Assembly (NCBI GenBank): GCA_043820265.1
Contig: JBDREA010000020.1
Location: 1-18,446, forward strand
Direction: 5' to 3'
Length of the DNA stretch: 18,446 nt
Source: JBDREA01 sp043820265
GTDB taxonomy: Archaea > Altiarchaeota > Altiarchaeia > IMC4 > JBDREA01
Shown: positions 1-7,159 of the stretch, piece by piece
Position numbering within the stretch: position 1 is the first letter of the stretch
Layout of the letters: each line of letters begins with the position of its first letter
Made by a program: the position numbers and the translations under genes
The notes under the pieces: model-generated
Told to the model about the DNA's origin: nothing
Seen by the model: only the letters and a program-made list of their open reading frames with translations
The model's database searches: none

Positions 1-2
1 AT

Positions 3-1610
3 ATGGTGCATGTTGAATCACGTGATCTAATGACAAAGATAAACGAGATGACAGATGGGAACTCCCGTATCCCCTGGGAGGAACTGGCGACAAAGGAGTC
101 TAGGAAAGCTTTTATACAAGCACGCCTGGCCTTCAGAGTCGGCAGTGAACTCCCTACTGACTCAAACAATCCATATCTCAACGTAACATTTTCACCGAAG
201 GATGAAAGTTATTCGAAAGACTTCCAGAAGATGTTAAGCGAGTTCGATATCTGCTCGCATCACGTGAAATCAGGCGGAAAAGTGCAATCAATCAAGATAG
301 GGCATATGCGAGACATGCACCTCCTCGCAGAAGGGGGCTTCCTAACCCAGAAACCCATGGTTTCGGCCATAGAGGAGGCATATAAGAGGTTTCTTGTATC
401 GAATGGTTCCTTTGACGTGGAGGAATATCTGTGGGTAAAGGATTTCAAAGACAAACACCAAAAGAAAATACGCGAAACGAGGAACAAGGCAGCGTATGTG
501 ACTGCAGCACTGAACAGACACCTCCTAAGGCAGGAGATCACCACTGAAAACCCCTTTCTTTCAAAAGAGAAAATCGAGGTCCAACTAAAGACAAAGATAC
601 GGCAAAGCCCTGAGCTCCTCAGGCGACAGAAGCAAAAGGTAAGCGACTGGATAAAAGCCGAGGGGGCAAAGAGGCCTATACGCTTCACTGCCTATGAAGA
701 AGTCAAAAAAATCGACGAAGAAATACCCGATTCCCGGATCTACTGCCTCCTTTGCAAGGGTCTGGGAATGAGCCGGAAGTGGGCGATAAAGCTTGCGGGT
801 AAGCAGCCCTCTTGGACTGATATAATTAAAAAATACTCGGAGAGAATCAAAAAAAGCAAAGTCGGCAAAGTTCTTGCCGGACAAGGAGTGGATCCTCTCA
901 AGTACCCTGAACTCGTTTATGCACCTCTGGGTAAGGTAAGGGTAGCGGCTCCCTTCGTGAAAAAGTTTGAGATATCTGAAAGTGATGCTGTGACACTAAT
1001 TGAATCATGCACGGACCCAGAATCTCTGAAGGAAAAAGTGGAGGTTTTATCCGATTATCTGATACCCCCAGAGATTCTACGTAGGATAATTCCCTTACCT
1101 CCATCTGATCTGAGAGATGAAGTACCAAGGAGATTTGAATTGAGGGCAGGTTCAAGAGATTGGAATACGGTTTTTGAAGAAAGTAAAAAATCCAAGCCAG
1201 ATATCGAGGAGTTTCTTCGGGAGAATAGGATACCACTTAAGAAAGTGGGGGAGCCCTTAGGGAGTCTTCGTAAATCCGAGTTCACAGAAGCTCATCAACA
1301 GGGGATCCGGTTGGTTCGTGAACTACTTATCCTAAGGACCCAAGGCGAATCAGCAAAAAATCATCTTCAAGCCTATGTGATTCAGCAGGTGAGCCAACTA
1401 AAAAGATATCCTGTACTCAAAGAAACAATTGAGTGGGCTCGACTATCAGTCCTTGCTTCGGTCTTACGTGACAAGAAAAGTCAGCGAAGAATTCGGACCA
1501 GACTTGAAGAGACCATTCCCATCCAATCAGAGCACAGGAAAAAATATGATGGGATTGAAAGATCAATCATAGATATCGGAAAAGAAATGGGATATCCCCT
1601 GGCTGCATGA
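3..1610 (+). CDS. Unrecognised protein with degenerate LAGLIDADG-like N-terminal region (possibly 5' partial)
   Basis: I do not recognise this protein as a whole; 535 residues are visible. Residues about 30-130 look like the second half of a LAGLIDADG-type fold. A helix with a Gly-Ser pair stands where the acidic motif helix would be. It is followed by a strand (YLNVTFSPKD), a helix (FQKMLSEFDI), more strands, and a GFL-containing helix. The acidic catalytic residue of the motif helix is not evident, so if the relationship holds the domain is probably a domesticated DNA or RNA binder. The rest is helical and very rich in Lys, Arg and Glu. A CLLC-containing segment near residues 250-275 could be a helix-turn-helix. 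The ATG at position 3 is only the first one in the window. The frame is open to the window edge and the fold seems to lack its first half, so the true start may lie upstream. It converges on the RqcH-like gene. Confidence 0.55.
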   Translation: MVHVESRDLMTKINEMTDGNSRIPWEELATKESRKAFIQARLAFRVGSELPTDSNNPYLNVTFSPKDESYSKDFQKMLSEFDICSHHVKSGGKVQSIKIGHMRDMHLLAEGGFLTQKPMVSAIEEAYKRFLVSNGSFDVEEYLWVKDFKDKHQKKIRETRNKAAYVTAALNRHLLRQEITTENPFLSKEKIEVQLKTKIRQSPELLRRQKQKVSDWIKAEGAKRPIRFTAYEEVKKIDEEIPDSRIYCLLCKGLGMSRKWAIKLAGKQPSWTDIIKKYSERIKKSKVGKVLAGQGVDPLKYPELVYAPLGKVRVAAPFVKKFEISESDAVTLIESCTDPESLKEKVEVLSDYLIPPEILRRIIPLPPSDLRDEVPRRFELRAGSRDWNTVFEESKKSKPDIEEFLRENRIPLKKVGEPLGSLRKSEFTEAHQQGIRLVRELLILRTQGESAKNHLQAYVIQQVSQLKRYPVLKETIEWARLSVLASVLRDKKSQRRIRTRLEETIPIQSEHRKKYDGIERSIIDIGKEMGYPLAA

Positions 1611-1680
1611 ACTCCTAGATATCATTCAAACTTACAATTCGATGGATTTCAGCTGGGAAATCTAGATTTCAACTGTAAGT
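1611..1680. terminator. Palindrome-rich convergent gene junction, possible bidirectional terminator
   Basis: The gap between the two converging genes contains nested inverted repeats. ACTTACA (1630-1636) matches TGTAAGT (1674-1680). GATTTC (1645-1650) matches GAAATC (1657-1662). GAAATCTAGATTTC (1657-1670) is a perfect palindrome that overlaps the stop codon of the minus-strand gene. There is no long T tract, so termination is inferred from position and symmetry only. Confidence 0.3.
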
Positions 1681-2828
1681 TTCTCTTTTTTGAGGTCTTT
1701 AACCAGTTTTGCAGACTTTATCCCCTTTTTTCTTCCATAGGCGAATTTTTCCAGTATCTCTTTGTCGCTTAGCCCTTTCTTCCTTGCTGTTTCTATCGCT
1801 TTCTTTATTTCCTCGATTTCTGTTAGATGCTGATAGATATTGTCACCCGCTATCTGGTATTCACCCCCTTTTTTCTCTAGGTCGCTCACCAGAGCCTCCT
1901 GGCTGCTACGCATCTTTTCAAGTTTTGCTAGCTCTTTTTGGTATCGGATTTTTCCCTCGCCTTCTATGACCTGGGTTTTCCTTCCGCCGAAGTATTCGTC
2001 TACTGCGTCGTTAAAAGAGTCAAAGGATTTTTTCTTTTGACCCTCAAATATCTTAAAGTCGAATGGGAGGACTTCGACGAACTCTTCTTTTTCGTCAAAG
2101 ACGATTTGGGGTGATGATTCTTTTGAAAGCAGTTTTTCCTTGAATATAAAAACGGTTTCAATCAAATTGGATTTTTCATCGTTTTTTAGTTCACCAAACC
2201 TTGAATCCTTTTTGATTCCAACCATCGCGCAAATCTCTTCTGCCGCCAAACCAGGCCAGCCGAGCTCGTTTGCAAGCGTCCTCACCACGGATTTATCCGA
2301 TTTTTTCAATCCTTCCTCGACATCGTTTCTTTCAAGTGTCATGGGATTCGTTCTGCTGGGGGGGTACTCATAGGTTTTTCCCACCCCCAATACTCTGTCT
2401 TTCCACTTTTGCCACTCTAAAAGACCCAATATCTTTCTATCTTCGCTGAGCAGGAATACGTTACCGTGATGGAAAAATTCGGCGACAAGAGATTTCCTCC
2501 CTTCACCCCCCTCGAACTCGAACTCCAAAATCCTATCGAATTCAACCTGCCTGACCCCCCTGAAGTAGGCTCCATTCAAATGCTTTCTAAGCTGCATTGC
2601 AAACGAAGTCGGGCTCTCCGGGGCCGGCCTCTCAAAGCTGGTCAAACAAATAAAATTGGGTGCGACCACCAGCTCCTTTTTTCCGGTACCAGAAACATGA
2701 AACCTTATCTTTAGCTCACGACCTCCTATCTGAAATATCTTGTCTACTTTACCCCGCTCAAGCAGGCTACCGAATTCTCTAACCAGAACAAATAAGTCCA
2801 AGCTAGACAAACCTTCTTTCACGGACAT
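1662..2828 (-). CDS. RqcH/NFACT-family protein lacking the C-terminal NFACT-R half
   Basis: This is an NFACT (Rqc2/RqcH/Tae2) family protein. These proteins bind the 60S/50S subunit with stalled peptidyl-tRNA and recruit tRNA-Ala for C-terminal tailing. The NFACT-N domain spans about residues 1-150: it has the KVDKIFQIG strand, the MQLRKHLNG helix and the FDRI motif, with D98 and R99 at the Asp-Arg pair needed for tRNA binding in bacterial RqcH. A helix-hairpin-helix-like part follows (about 170-210), then a coiled coil from about 295 to 350. The protein ends at residue 388, in the middle domain. Family members are usually 550-700 residues and continue with a second coiled-coil strand and the RNA-binding NFACT-R domain. 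I see no continuation on the minus strand below 1662. A TATA-like AT stretch at 2847-2860 lies about 25 nt before the ATG, which suggests a leaderless mRNA. Family assignment is firm; the short length is the odd point. Confidence 0.88.
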   Translation of the reverse strand: MSVKEGLSSLDLFVLVREFGSLLERGKVDKIFQIGGRELKIRFHVSGTGKKELVVAPNFICLTSFERPAPESPTSFAMQLRKHLNGAYFRGVRQVEFDRILEFEFEGGEGRKSLVAEFFHHGNVFLLSEDRKILGLLEWQKWKDRVLGVGKTYEYPPSRTNPMTLERNDVEEGLKKSDKSVVRTLANELGWPGLAAEEICAMVGIKKDSRFGELKNDEKSNLIETVFIFKEKLLSKESSPQIVFDEKEEFVEVLPFDFKIFEGQKKKSFDSFNDAVDEYFGGRKTQVIEGEGKIRYQKELAKLEKMRSSQEALVSDLEKKGGEYQIAGDNIYQHLTEIEEIKKAIETARKKGLSDKEILEKFAYGRKKGIKSAKLVKDLKKEKLTVEI

Positions 2829-2846
2829 TTATTGACACCCCAACAC

Positions 2847-2860
2847 TATAATAATATTTT
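2847..2860 (-). promoter_or_regulatory. TATA-like box for the RqcH-like gene
   Basis: The minus strand reads AAAATATTATTATA here, centred about 25 nt before the ATG at 2828. That is the spacing expected for a leaderless archaeal transcript. The segment lies in the 79-bp divergent spacer shared with the membrane protein gene at 2908. Confidence 0.4.
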
Positions 2861-2907
2861 CCCATCCAAAAAACCAAAAGAACCAATATGATACCTGAGG
2901 TTCAACC

Positions 2908-4032
2908 TTGAAGACCATCGCCTTATTCACAGCCATGATAGTCGTGGTCGTCGGATTAAGCTATCTCTACTTCAGTTTGGCGGTCGAAGAAAAGGAGGGA
3001 TTCGAGCAAAAACTGCTTTACGGGGTCGCGGCAGGAGGGGCGGGAAGGGGAAGCATCTTGGCCGTGGAGGGAGCTGCCGCCAAGGTGACCGAGAGGGCGG
3101 GGGCGCACGCCCTTGAAAAGGCCGGATCACAATCCATCGGACATGTCGGAGTCAAGGCCGCAGGGAAGGTCGGATACCACGCCATCGAAAAGATGAGTGT
3201 GAAAACCGCAGGGCAAACTGGTAGCCGATTGTTTGGAAGAGTCGGCGTGCATGCACTTGAAAGCGTTGGTGAAAGGGGGCTGTTCTCAAAGTCCTTCCTT
3301 TTTTCTATTTGGAGATACCTGGTCATTCTCCTTGACACAGTTTTGGTTGTCATCCCTAGAAGAATAATGGCTTACATCAGACACACTTGGCGTTACCTTC
3401 TTTTCATAATCGGGGCGGGATTCATCATCCACCCCATGAAAAAAACGAGATGGAAACACAGATTCCCGGAAGACCACGAACCCCTCGGATACATAATCGC
3501 TTCGATTTTTCTCATCAGCATCCTCTTCACAATCGTTTTTTCTCATGGCGGATTTCAGATACAGTTTTGGAAGTATGCACTGGTTGCCACTTTTTTGGCG
3601 GTCGGATTCCATAAGCTTGGACACCTTCTCGCCGCAAAGTTCTTCGGCACAAGCCTTCACTTTCGCCTGTCCAAGTCTAGCACCTTTGTTGTAACTGCTG
3701 TTTCACTTCTCTTACACGACTTCTTTGCGGCAGTCGGCACAGTCACGGTAAAGGACAAGATACCGAAAAAACATGAAATAGCAATACTACTTGCAGGAAC
3801 CTACGGCAACCTCCTCCTCTTTTCGCTCTGCTGCTTTCTCATACCACTCGACAACTGGTTCACACCCATCGCCTACTTCACCGCAATCATCTCCATGGCC
3901 TACGCAATAGACAACCTCTTTCCGATGCACCCAATGGAAGGCCACCGCATCTACCAATACAGCAAAAGGATATGGCTACTATGCACAATACCTCTCTGGT
4001 TGATATTCTTCGGATATTTTAGTCCGCACTGA
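2908..4032 (+). CDS. M50/site-2-protease-like membrane protein with HKLGH in place of HExxH
   Basis: This 374-residue membrane protein resembles archaeal M50 (site-2 protease) peptidases. After an N-terminal hydrophobic helix (residues 4-24) comes a Gly/Ala/His region of about eight 8-residue repeats (56-124). Several transmembrane segments follow. The M50 landmarks appear in order. FHKLGH at 234-239 matches the zinc-binding HExxH with its Glu replaced by K236. AGTYGNLLL matches the AGPxxN helix, and NLFPMHPMEGHR (E344) matches the NxxPxxPLDGG motif with Asp replaced by Glu. The two zinc His remain, but without the Glu water activation is not expected. I infer a pseudo-protease, perhaps a substrate-binding or regulatory protein. 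The start is a TTG preceded by TGAGGTT at 2896-2902, a good ribosome binding site; the nearby ATG at 2888 is out of frame. The gene is divergent from the RqcH-like gene. Confidence 0.75.
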   Translation: MKTIALFTAMIVVVVGLSYLYFSLAVEEKEGFEQKLLYGVAAGGAGRGSILAVEGAAAKVTERAGAHALEKAGSQSIGHVGVKAAGKVGYHAIEKMSVKTAGQTGSRLFGRVGVHALESVGERGLFSKSFLFSIWRYLVILLDTVLVVIPRRIMAYIRHTWRYLLFIIGAGFIIHPMKKTRWKHRFPEDHEPLGYIIASIFLISILFTIVFSHGGFQIQFWKYALVATFLAVGFHKLGHLLAAKFFGTSLHFRLSKSSTFVVTAVSLLLHDFFAAVGTVTVKDKIPKKHEIAILLAGTYGNLLLFSLCCFLIPLDNWFTPIAYFTAIISMAYAIDNLFPMHPMEGHRIYQYSKRIWLLCTIPLWLIFFGYFSPH

Positions 4033-4074
4033 ACTCCTCATTTTTATTTTCCCTCTTCCATTTTCTTGGGGACA

Positions 4075-5487
4075 ATGGAGAAGCTAAAGAAAGTTATGAT
4101 TCTTGGGTCGGGTCCGATCGTCATCGGGCAAGCTGCTGAGTTTGATTATTCTGGTAGTCAGGCGTGCCTTGCCATACGCGAAGAAGGCATCAAGACGCTT
4201 CTCGTCAACAGCAATCCCGCGACCATCATGACGGAACCGGACGTCGCAGACATCATCTACGTTGAACCCCTGGTCCCAGAACTCGTTGCAAAGATCATCG
4301 AAAAGGAGAGGCCAGACGGGATAATCGCGACGATGGGGGGGCAGACCGGATTAAACCTTGCAAGCCAACTCAACACCATGGGAGTACTTGAAAAATACGG
4401 TGTCAAGGTGTTGGGAACCTCGATTGAATCTATCACTACAGGCGAGGACAGAGAAAGTTTCGCCAACCTAATGAGAGAGATTGGAGAACCCATACCTCCC
4501 TCGGCTGCGGTCAACTCGCTTGCAGATGCGAAAAAAGCAGCCCAAAAGATCGGTTACCCCGTCATCATAAGGCCTGCTTACACGCTTGGGGGGACAGGCG
4601 GGGGGATAGCAAACAACCCAGAAGAACTGAAAAAGATCGCTGAATTCGGCCTACAACAAAGCATGATCCATCAAGTATTGATCGAGCAAAGCCTCACCTC
4701 CTGGTACGAGTTCGAATACGAGGTAATGCGGGACGGCGCCGACAACTGCATCACAGTCTGTTCGATGGAGAACCTCGACCCCATGGGCATCCACACAGGC
4801 GAATCCATTGTTGTCGCCCCCGCGCAAACTCTTTCGGACGTCGACCACCAGATGCTCAGGTCGGCCGCGCTTCGAATAATAAGAGCCCTAAAGGTCGAGG
4901 GCGGCTGCAACGTCCAGTTCGCATTAGAGCCGACTACAAGAGACTACATAGTCATAGAAGTCAATCCTCGCGTCAGCCGCAGCTCAGCTCTCGCGTCAAA
5001 GGCGACCGGCTACCCCATCGCACGCGTAGCAGCAAAAATCGCCATCGGCTACACCCTCGATGAGATCCCCAACGCAGTCACAAAAAAGACGCCCGCAAGC
5101 TTTGAGCCCGCAATCGACTACATCGTAACAAAGATCCCCCGCTGGCCCTTTGACAAATTCAAGGGCGCAAGCAACGTCATAGGCACTCAGATGAAGGCGA
5201 CAGGAGAAGTCATGGCAATCGGTCGAACCTTCGAAGAAAGCCTACAAAAAGCCATCCGAAGCCTCGACACCGGCTGGGACGGCCTAAAGGGAACAGGCGA
5301 AACAGACATCGAAAAAATCACATATTACCTCAAAACTCCCACAGACTTGCGCCTCTTCTACATCGCAGACGCCCTAAACGCTGGATTAACGGTTGCAAAG
5401 ATAAACGAACTCACCAACATCAATCCCTGGTTCCTACACAAAATAAAGAACATAGTTGACGCGACGCCGAAGAAGATATCTGCCTAA
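4075..5487 (+). CDS. carB: Carbamoyl-phosphate synthase large subunit, N-terminal half (split CarB)
   Basis: This is the carboxyphosphate-forming half of carbamoyl-phosphate synthase, which supplies pyrimidine and arginine synthesis. The 470 residues begin with the pre-ATP-grasp motif ILGSGPIVIGQAAEFDYSG. The Gly-rich ATP loop is at about 167-178, the metal-binding E295 and N297 are in EVNPRVSRSSALASKATGYP, and the protein ends after the start of the oligomerisation domain. Bacterial CarB is about 1070 residues; here the second ATP-grasp domain and the MGS domain are absent and the next gene lies on the other strand. Separate carB genes for the two halves are known from Methanocaldococcus jannaschii and Methanopyrus, so this is probably natural splitting and not breakage. 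Where relatives read GWKEFE this protein reads SWYEFE. I chose the ATG at 4075 over a TTG at 4066 because the protein then starts directly with MEKLKKVMILG. Neither carA nor the other carB half is visible. Confidence 0.95.
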   Translation: MEKLKKVMILGSGPIVIGQAAEFDYSGSQACLAIREEGIKTLLVNSNPATIMTEPDVADIIYVEPLVPELVAKIIEKERPDGIIATMGGQTGLNLASQLNTMGVLEKYGVKVLGTSIESITTGEDRESFANLMREIGEPIPPSAAVNSLADAKKAAQKIGYPVIIRPAYTLGGTGGGIANNPEELKKIAEFGLQQSMIHQVLIEQSLTSWYEFEYEVMRDGADNCITVCSMENLDPMGIHTGESIVVAPAQTLSDVDHQMLRSAALRIIRALKVEGGCNVQFALEPTTRDYIVIEVNPRVSRSSALASKATGYPIARVAAKIAIGYTLDEIPNAVTKKTPASFEPAIDYIVTKIPRWPFDKFKGASNVIGTQMKATGEVMAIGRTFEESLQKAIRSLDTGWDGLKGTGETDIEKITYYLKTPTDLRLFYIADALNAGLTVAKINELTNINPWFLHKIKNIVDATPKKISA

Positions 5488-6635
5488 AGGTTATCGGTGA
5501 ACTCCTTCATTCTCTTCAACGCTACCTTTATTGTGTCTCGGCTTACGCTGTAGCTGCATCTAATGTATCCTTCGCCACTTGGGCCGAAGGCTGTGCCTGG
5601 TACTACAGCAACTCCATTTTCCTTTAGGAGGCGCTCTGCGAATTCCTCGCTTGTCAATCCAGTCTTTGTGATGTTGGGGAAGGTGTAGAATGCCCCTTTG
5701 GGTGTGAAACACGATACTCCTTTGAGTTCGTTTAGTCCCTTGACCAGCAGCCTTCGTCTCTGGTCGTATTCCTTTAGCATCGACTTTACATGGCTCTTGA
5801 GCTTAAATGCGCCTAGTAGCGCGTACTGGCTTATCGTTGGGGCGCAAAGCATGCTGTACTGGTGGATCTTTACTATGGGATCGATTAATCCTTTTGGCCC
5901 TGCTGCATATCCCAGCCTCCAACCAGTTGCGGCATACGACTTGCTGTAGCCGTTGATTGTTATTGTGCGTTCGGCCATTCCCGGCAGTGACCCGATGCTG
6001 ACGTGCTTGTGGTCGTCGTAGACGAGTTCCTCATAGATTTCGTCGCTTATCACAAGGAGGTTGTGTTCGACTGCAAGCTCTGCTATCCCTTTGAGTTCTC
6101 TTTGGGGGACGACTGAGCCGGTCGGATTATTTGGTGTGGCTACGAGGATGACTTTAGTCTTCTTAGTGATCTTCTCGTTTATTGCATCCGCTTTGAACGT
6201 GAAGTCCTCTTCCTCCTTTGTAGGTACTGGAACCGGCGTAGCGTATGCTAAGTAAACTCCTGGATAATAACACACGTAGCTTGGTTCCGGGATTATAACT
6301 TCATCACCAGGATTTAGGAGTGCTCGAAAGGTGAGATCCAGGGCTTCACTTGTGCCTGTCGTTATCACCACGCCAGCTTCAGAATCAACTTTGATACCGT
6401 TTGCTTCATGCAGCTTCGAAGCGATCTCCTTTCTAAGCTCAGGTATCCCGTAGTTTGAAGTATAAGAGCTGTAATCCTCTTCTATCGCCCTTATGGCCTT
6501 GTCTTTTATTGGCTCGGGTGTCGGGAAATCAGGCTCTCCCACGCCGAGGCTGACCAGGTCTTCGCTTGCCTGAACTAAATCGAAGAACTTTCTAATCCCG
6601 GACGGGGGAATCTCCTCTACGCGCTTAGAAACCAT
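5484..6635 (-). CDS. PLP-dependent class I/II aminotransferase, aspartate-aminotransferase type
   Basis: This 383-residue fold-type I aminotransferase probably moves amino groups between an amino acid such as aspartate and 2-oxoglutarate. Visible landmarks are GVGEPDFPTP near residue 31, the PNNPTG loop with N170, D198 and Y201 contacting the cofactor, the Schiff-base lysine K232 in GYSKSYAATGWR, and the substrate-carboxylate Arg in YIRCSYS near the C-terminus. The family cannot be narrowed to one substrate from sequence alone. It is the third gene of an operon after asd and an Lrp-type regulator: 25 nt separate it from the regulator, and a GGTGAGG ribosome site lies at 6640-6646. Its stop codon overlaps the carB stop tail to tail by 4 bp, which leaves no room for a terminator. 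The operon context favours a role in aspartate-family amino-acid synthesis. Confidence 0.9.
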   Translation of the reverse strand: MVSKRVEEIPPSGIRKFFDLVQASEDLVSLGVGEPDFPTPEPIKDKAIRAIEEDYSSYTSNYGIPELRKEIASKLHEANGIKVDSEAGVVITTGTSEALDLTFRALLNPGDEVIIPEPSYVCYYPGVYLAYATPVPVPTKEEEDFTFKADAINEKITKKTKVILVATPNNPTGSVVPQRELKGIAELAVEHNLLVISDEIYEELVYDDHKHVSIGSLPGMAERTITINGYSKSYAATGWRLGYAAGPKGLIDPIVKIHQYSMLCAPTISQYALLGAFKLKSHVKSMLKEYDQRRRLLVKGLNELKGVSCFTPKGAFYTFPNITKTGLTSEEFAERLLKENGVAVVPGTAFGPSGEGYIRCSYSVSRDTIKVALKRMKEFTDNL

Positions 6636-6660
6636 TTGTCCTCACCTGTTTTTCCCGCCT

Positions 6661-7149
6661 TTAAGGAGAGAGAGGCAGCCGTTTATCCTTTTCCTCGAAG
6701 AGGAGCACGTTGCTGCGCTTGTATTCGTTTAAGACGATGTGGGTGTTTGTGGATTGGACCTCTTTTTTCGGTGCGAGCTTTTCTGTCACAAAGTTCGCTA
6801 TCTCGTGGATTGACTTGGCTTCGGCGAGGATGAACATGTCATATTCGCCAGTCGCCACAAAGAGGTTTATGACGCGGTCGTCTTTTGCTATCTCCCTGCA
6901 GATTCGGGCAAAACCGGAACGCTCCTGGGGCGTGACTTTCACTTGAATCTCCGCAAGAATCTTTTCCTCGCCGGTTTTCTGCCAGTCGACGACTGTGTGA
7001 TAGCTTCGAATGACTTTGTCTTTTTCGAGTTTTGCTACTCGTTTCTCGACCTCGTCGACGTTTACTCCGAGCATTGTCCCCAACTCTTTTAGGGGGATTC
7101 GGGCGTCTTCGCCGATAATCTTCAAGAGCTCCAAGTCTTTTTCATCCAT
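6661..7149 (-). CDS. Lrp/AsnC-family transcriptional regulator
   Basis: This 162-residue protein has the two-domain plan of Lrp/AsnC regulators. An N-terminal winged helix-turn-helix (about residues 3-50, DEKDLELLKIIGEDARIPLK) is followed by an RAM ligand-binding domain (about 62-140) with the typical TGEYDMFI strand. Such proteins bind amino acids and control amino-acid metabolism genes. It lies between asd and an aminotransferase on the same strand, so local, possibly autogenous, control of this operon is a reasonable inference. I chose the ATG at 7149: GAGGTG at 7156-7161 sits 6 nt upstream and overlaps the asd stop codon. A longer frame from 7185 would overlap asd by 26 nt and has no such site. 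A 20-residue tail rich in Lys and Glu extends past the RAM domain. Confidence 0.92.
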   Translation of the reverse strand: MDEKDLELLKIIGEDARIPLKELGTMLGVNVDEVEKRVAKLEKDKVIRSYHTVVDWQKTGEEKILAEIQVKVTPQERSGFARICREIAKDDRVINLFVATGEYDMFILAEAKSIHEIANFVTEKLAPKKEVQSTNTHIVLNEYKRSNVLLFEEKDKRLPLSP

Positions 7150-7159
7150 TTCTGCCACC

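Noticed and set aside
260..688. Antisense open frame of 142 codons within the first gene
   Set aside because: Composition is typical of a shadow frame, it matches no family, and it is not the missing NFACT-R half.
3018..3353. Antisense frame rich in Pro, Thr and Ala across the octad repeats
   Set aside because: It mirrors the Gly/Ala/His repeat coding and has no start context.
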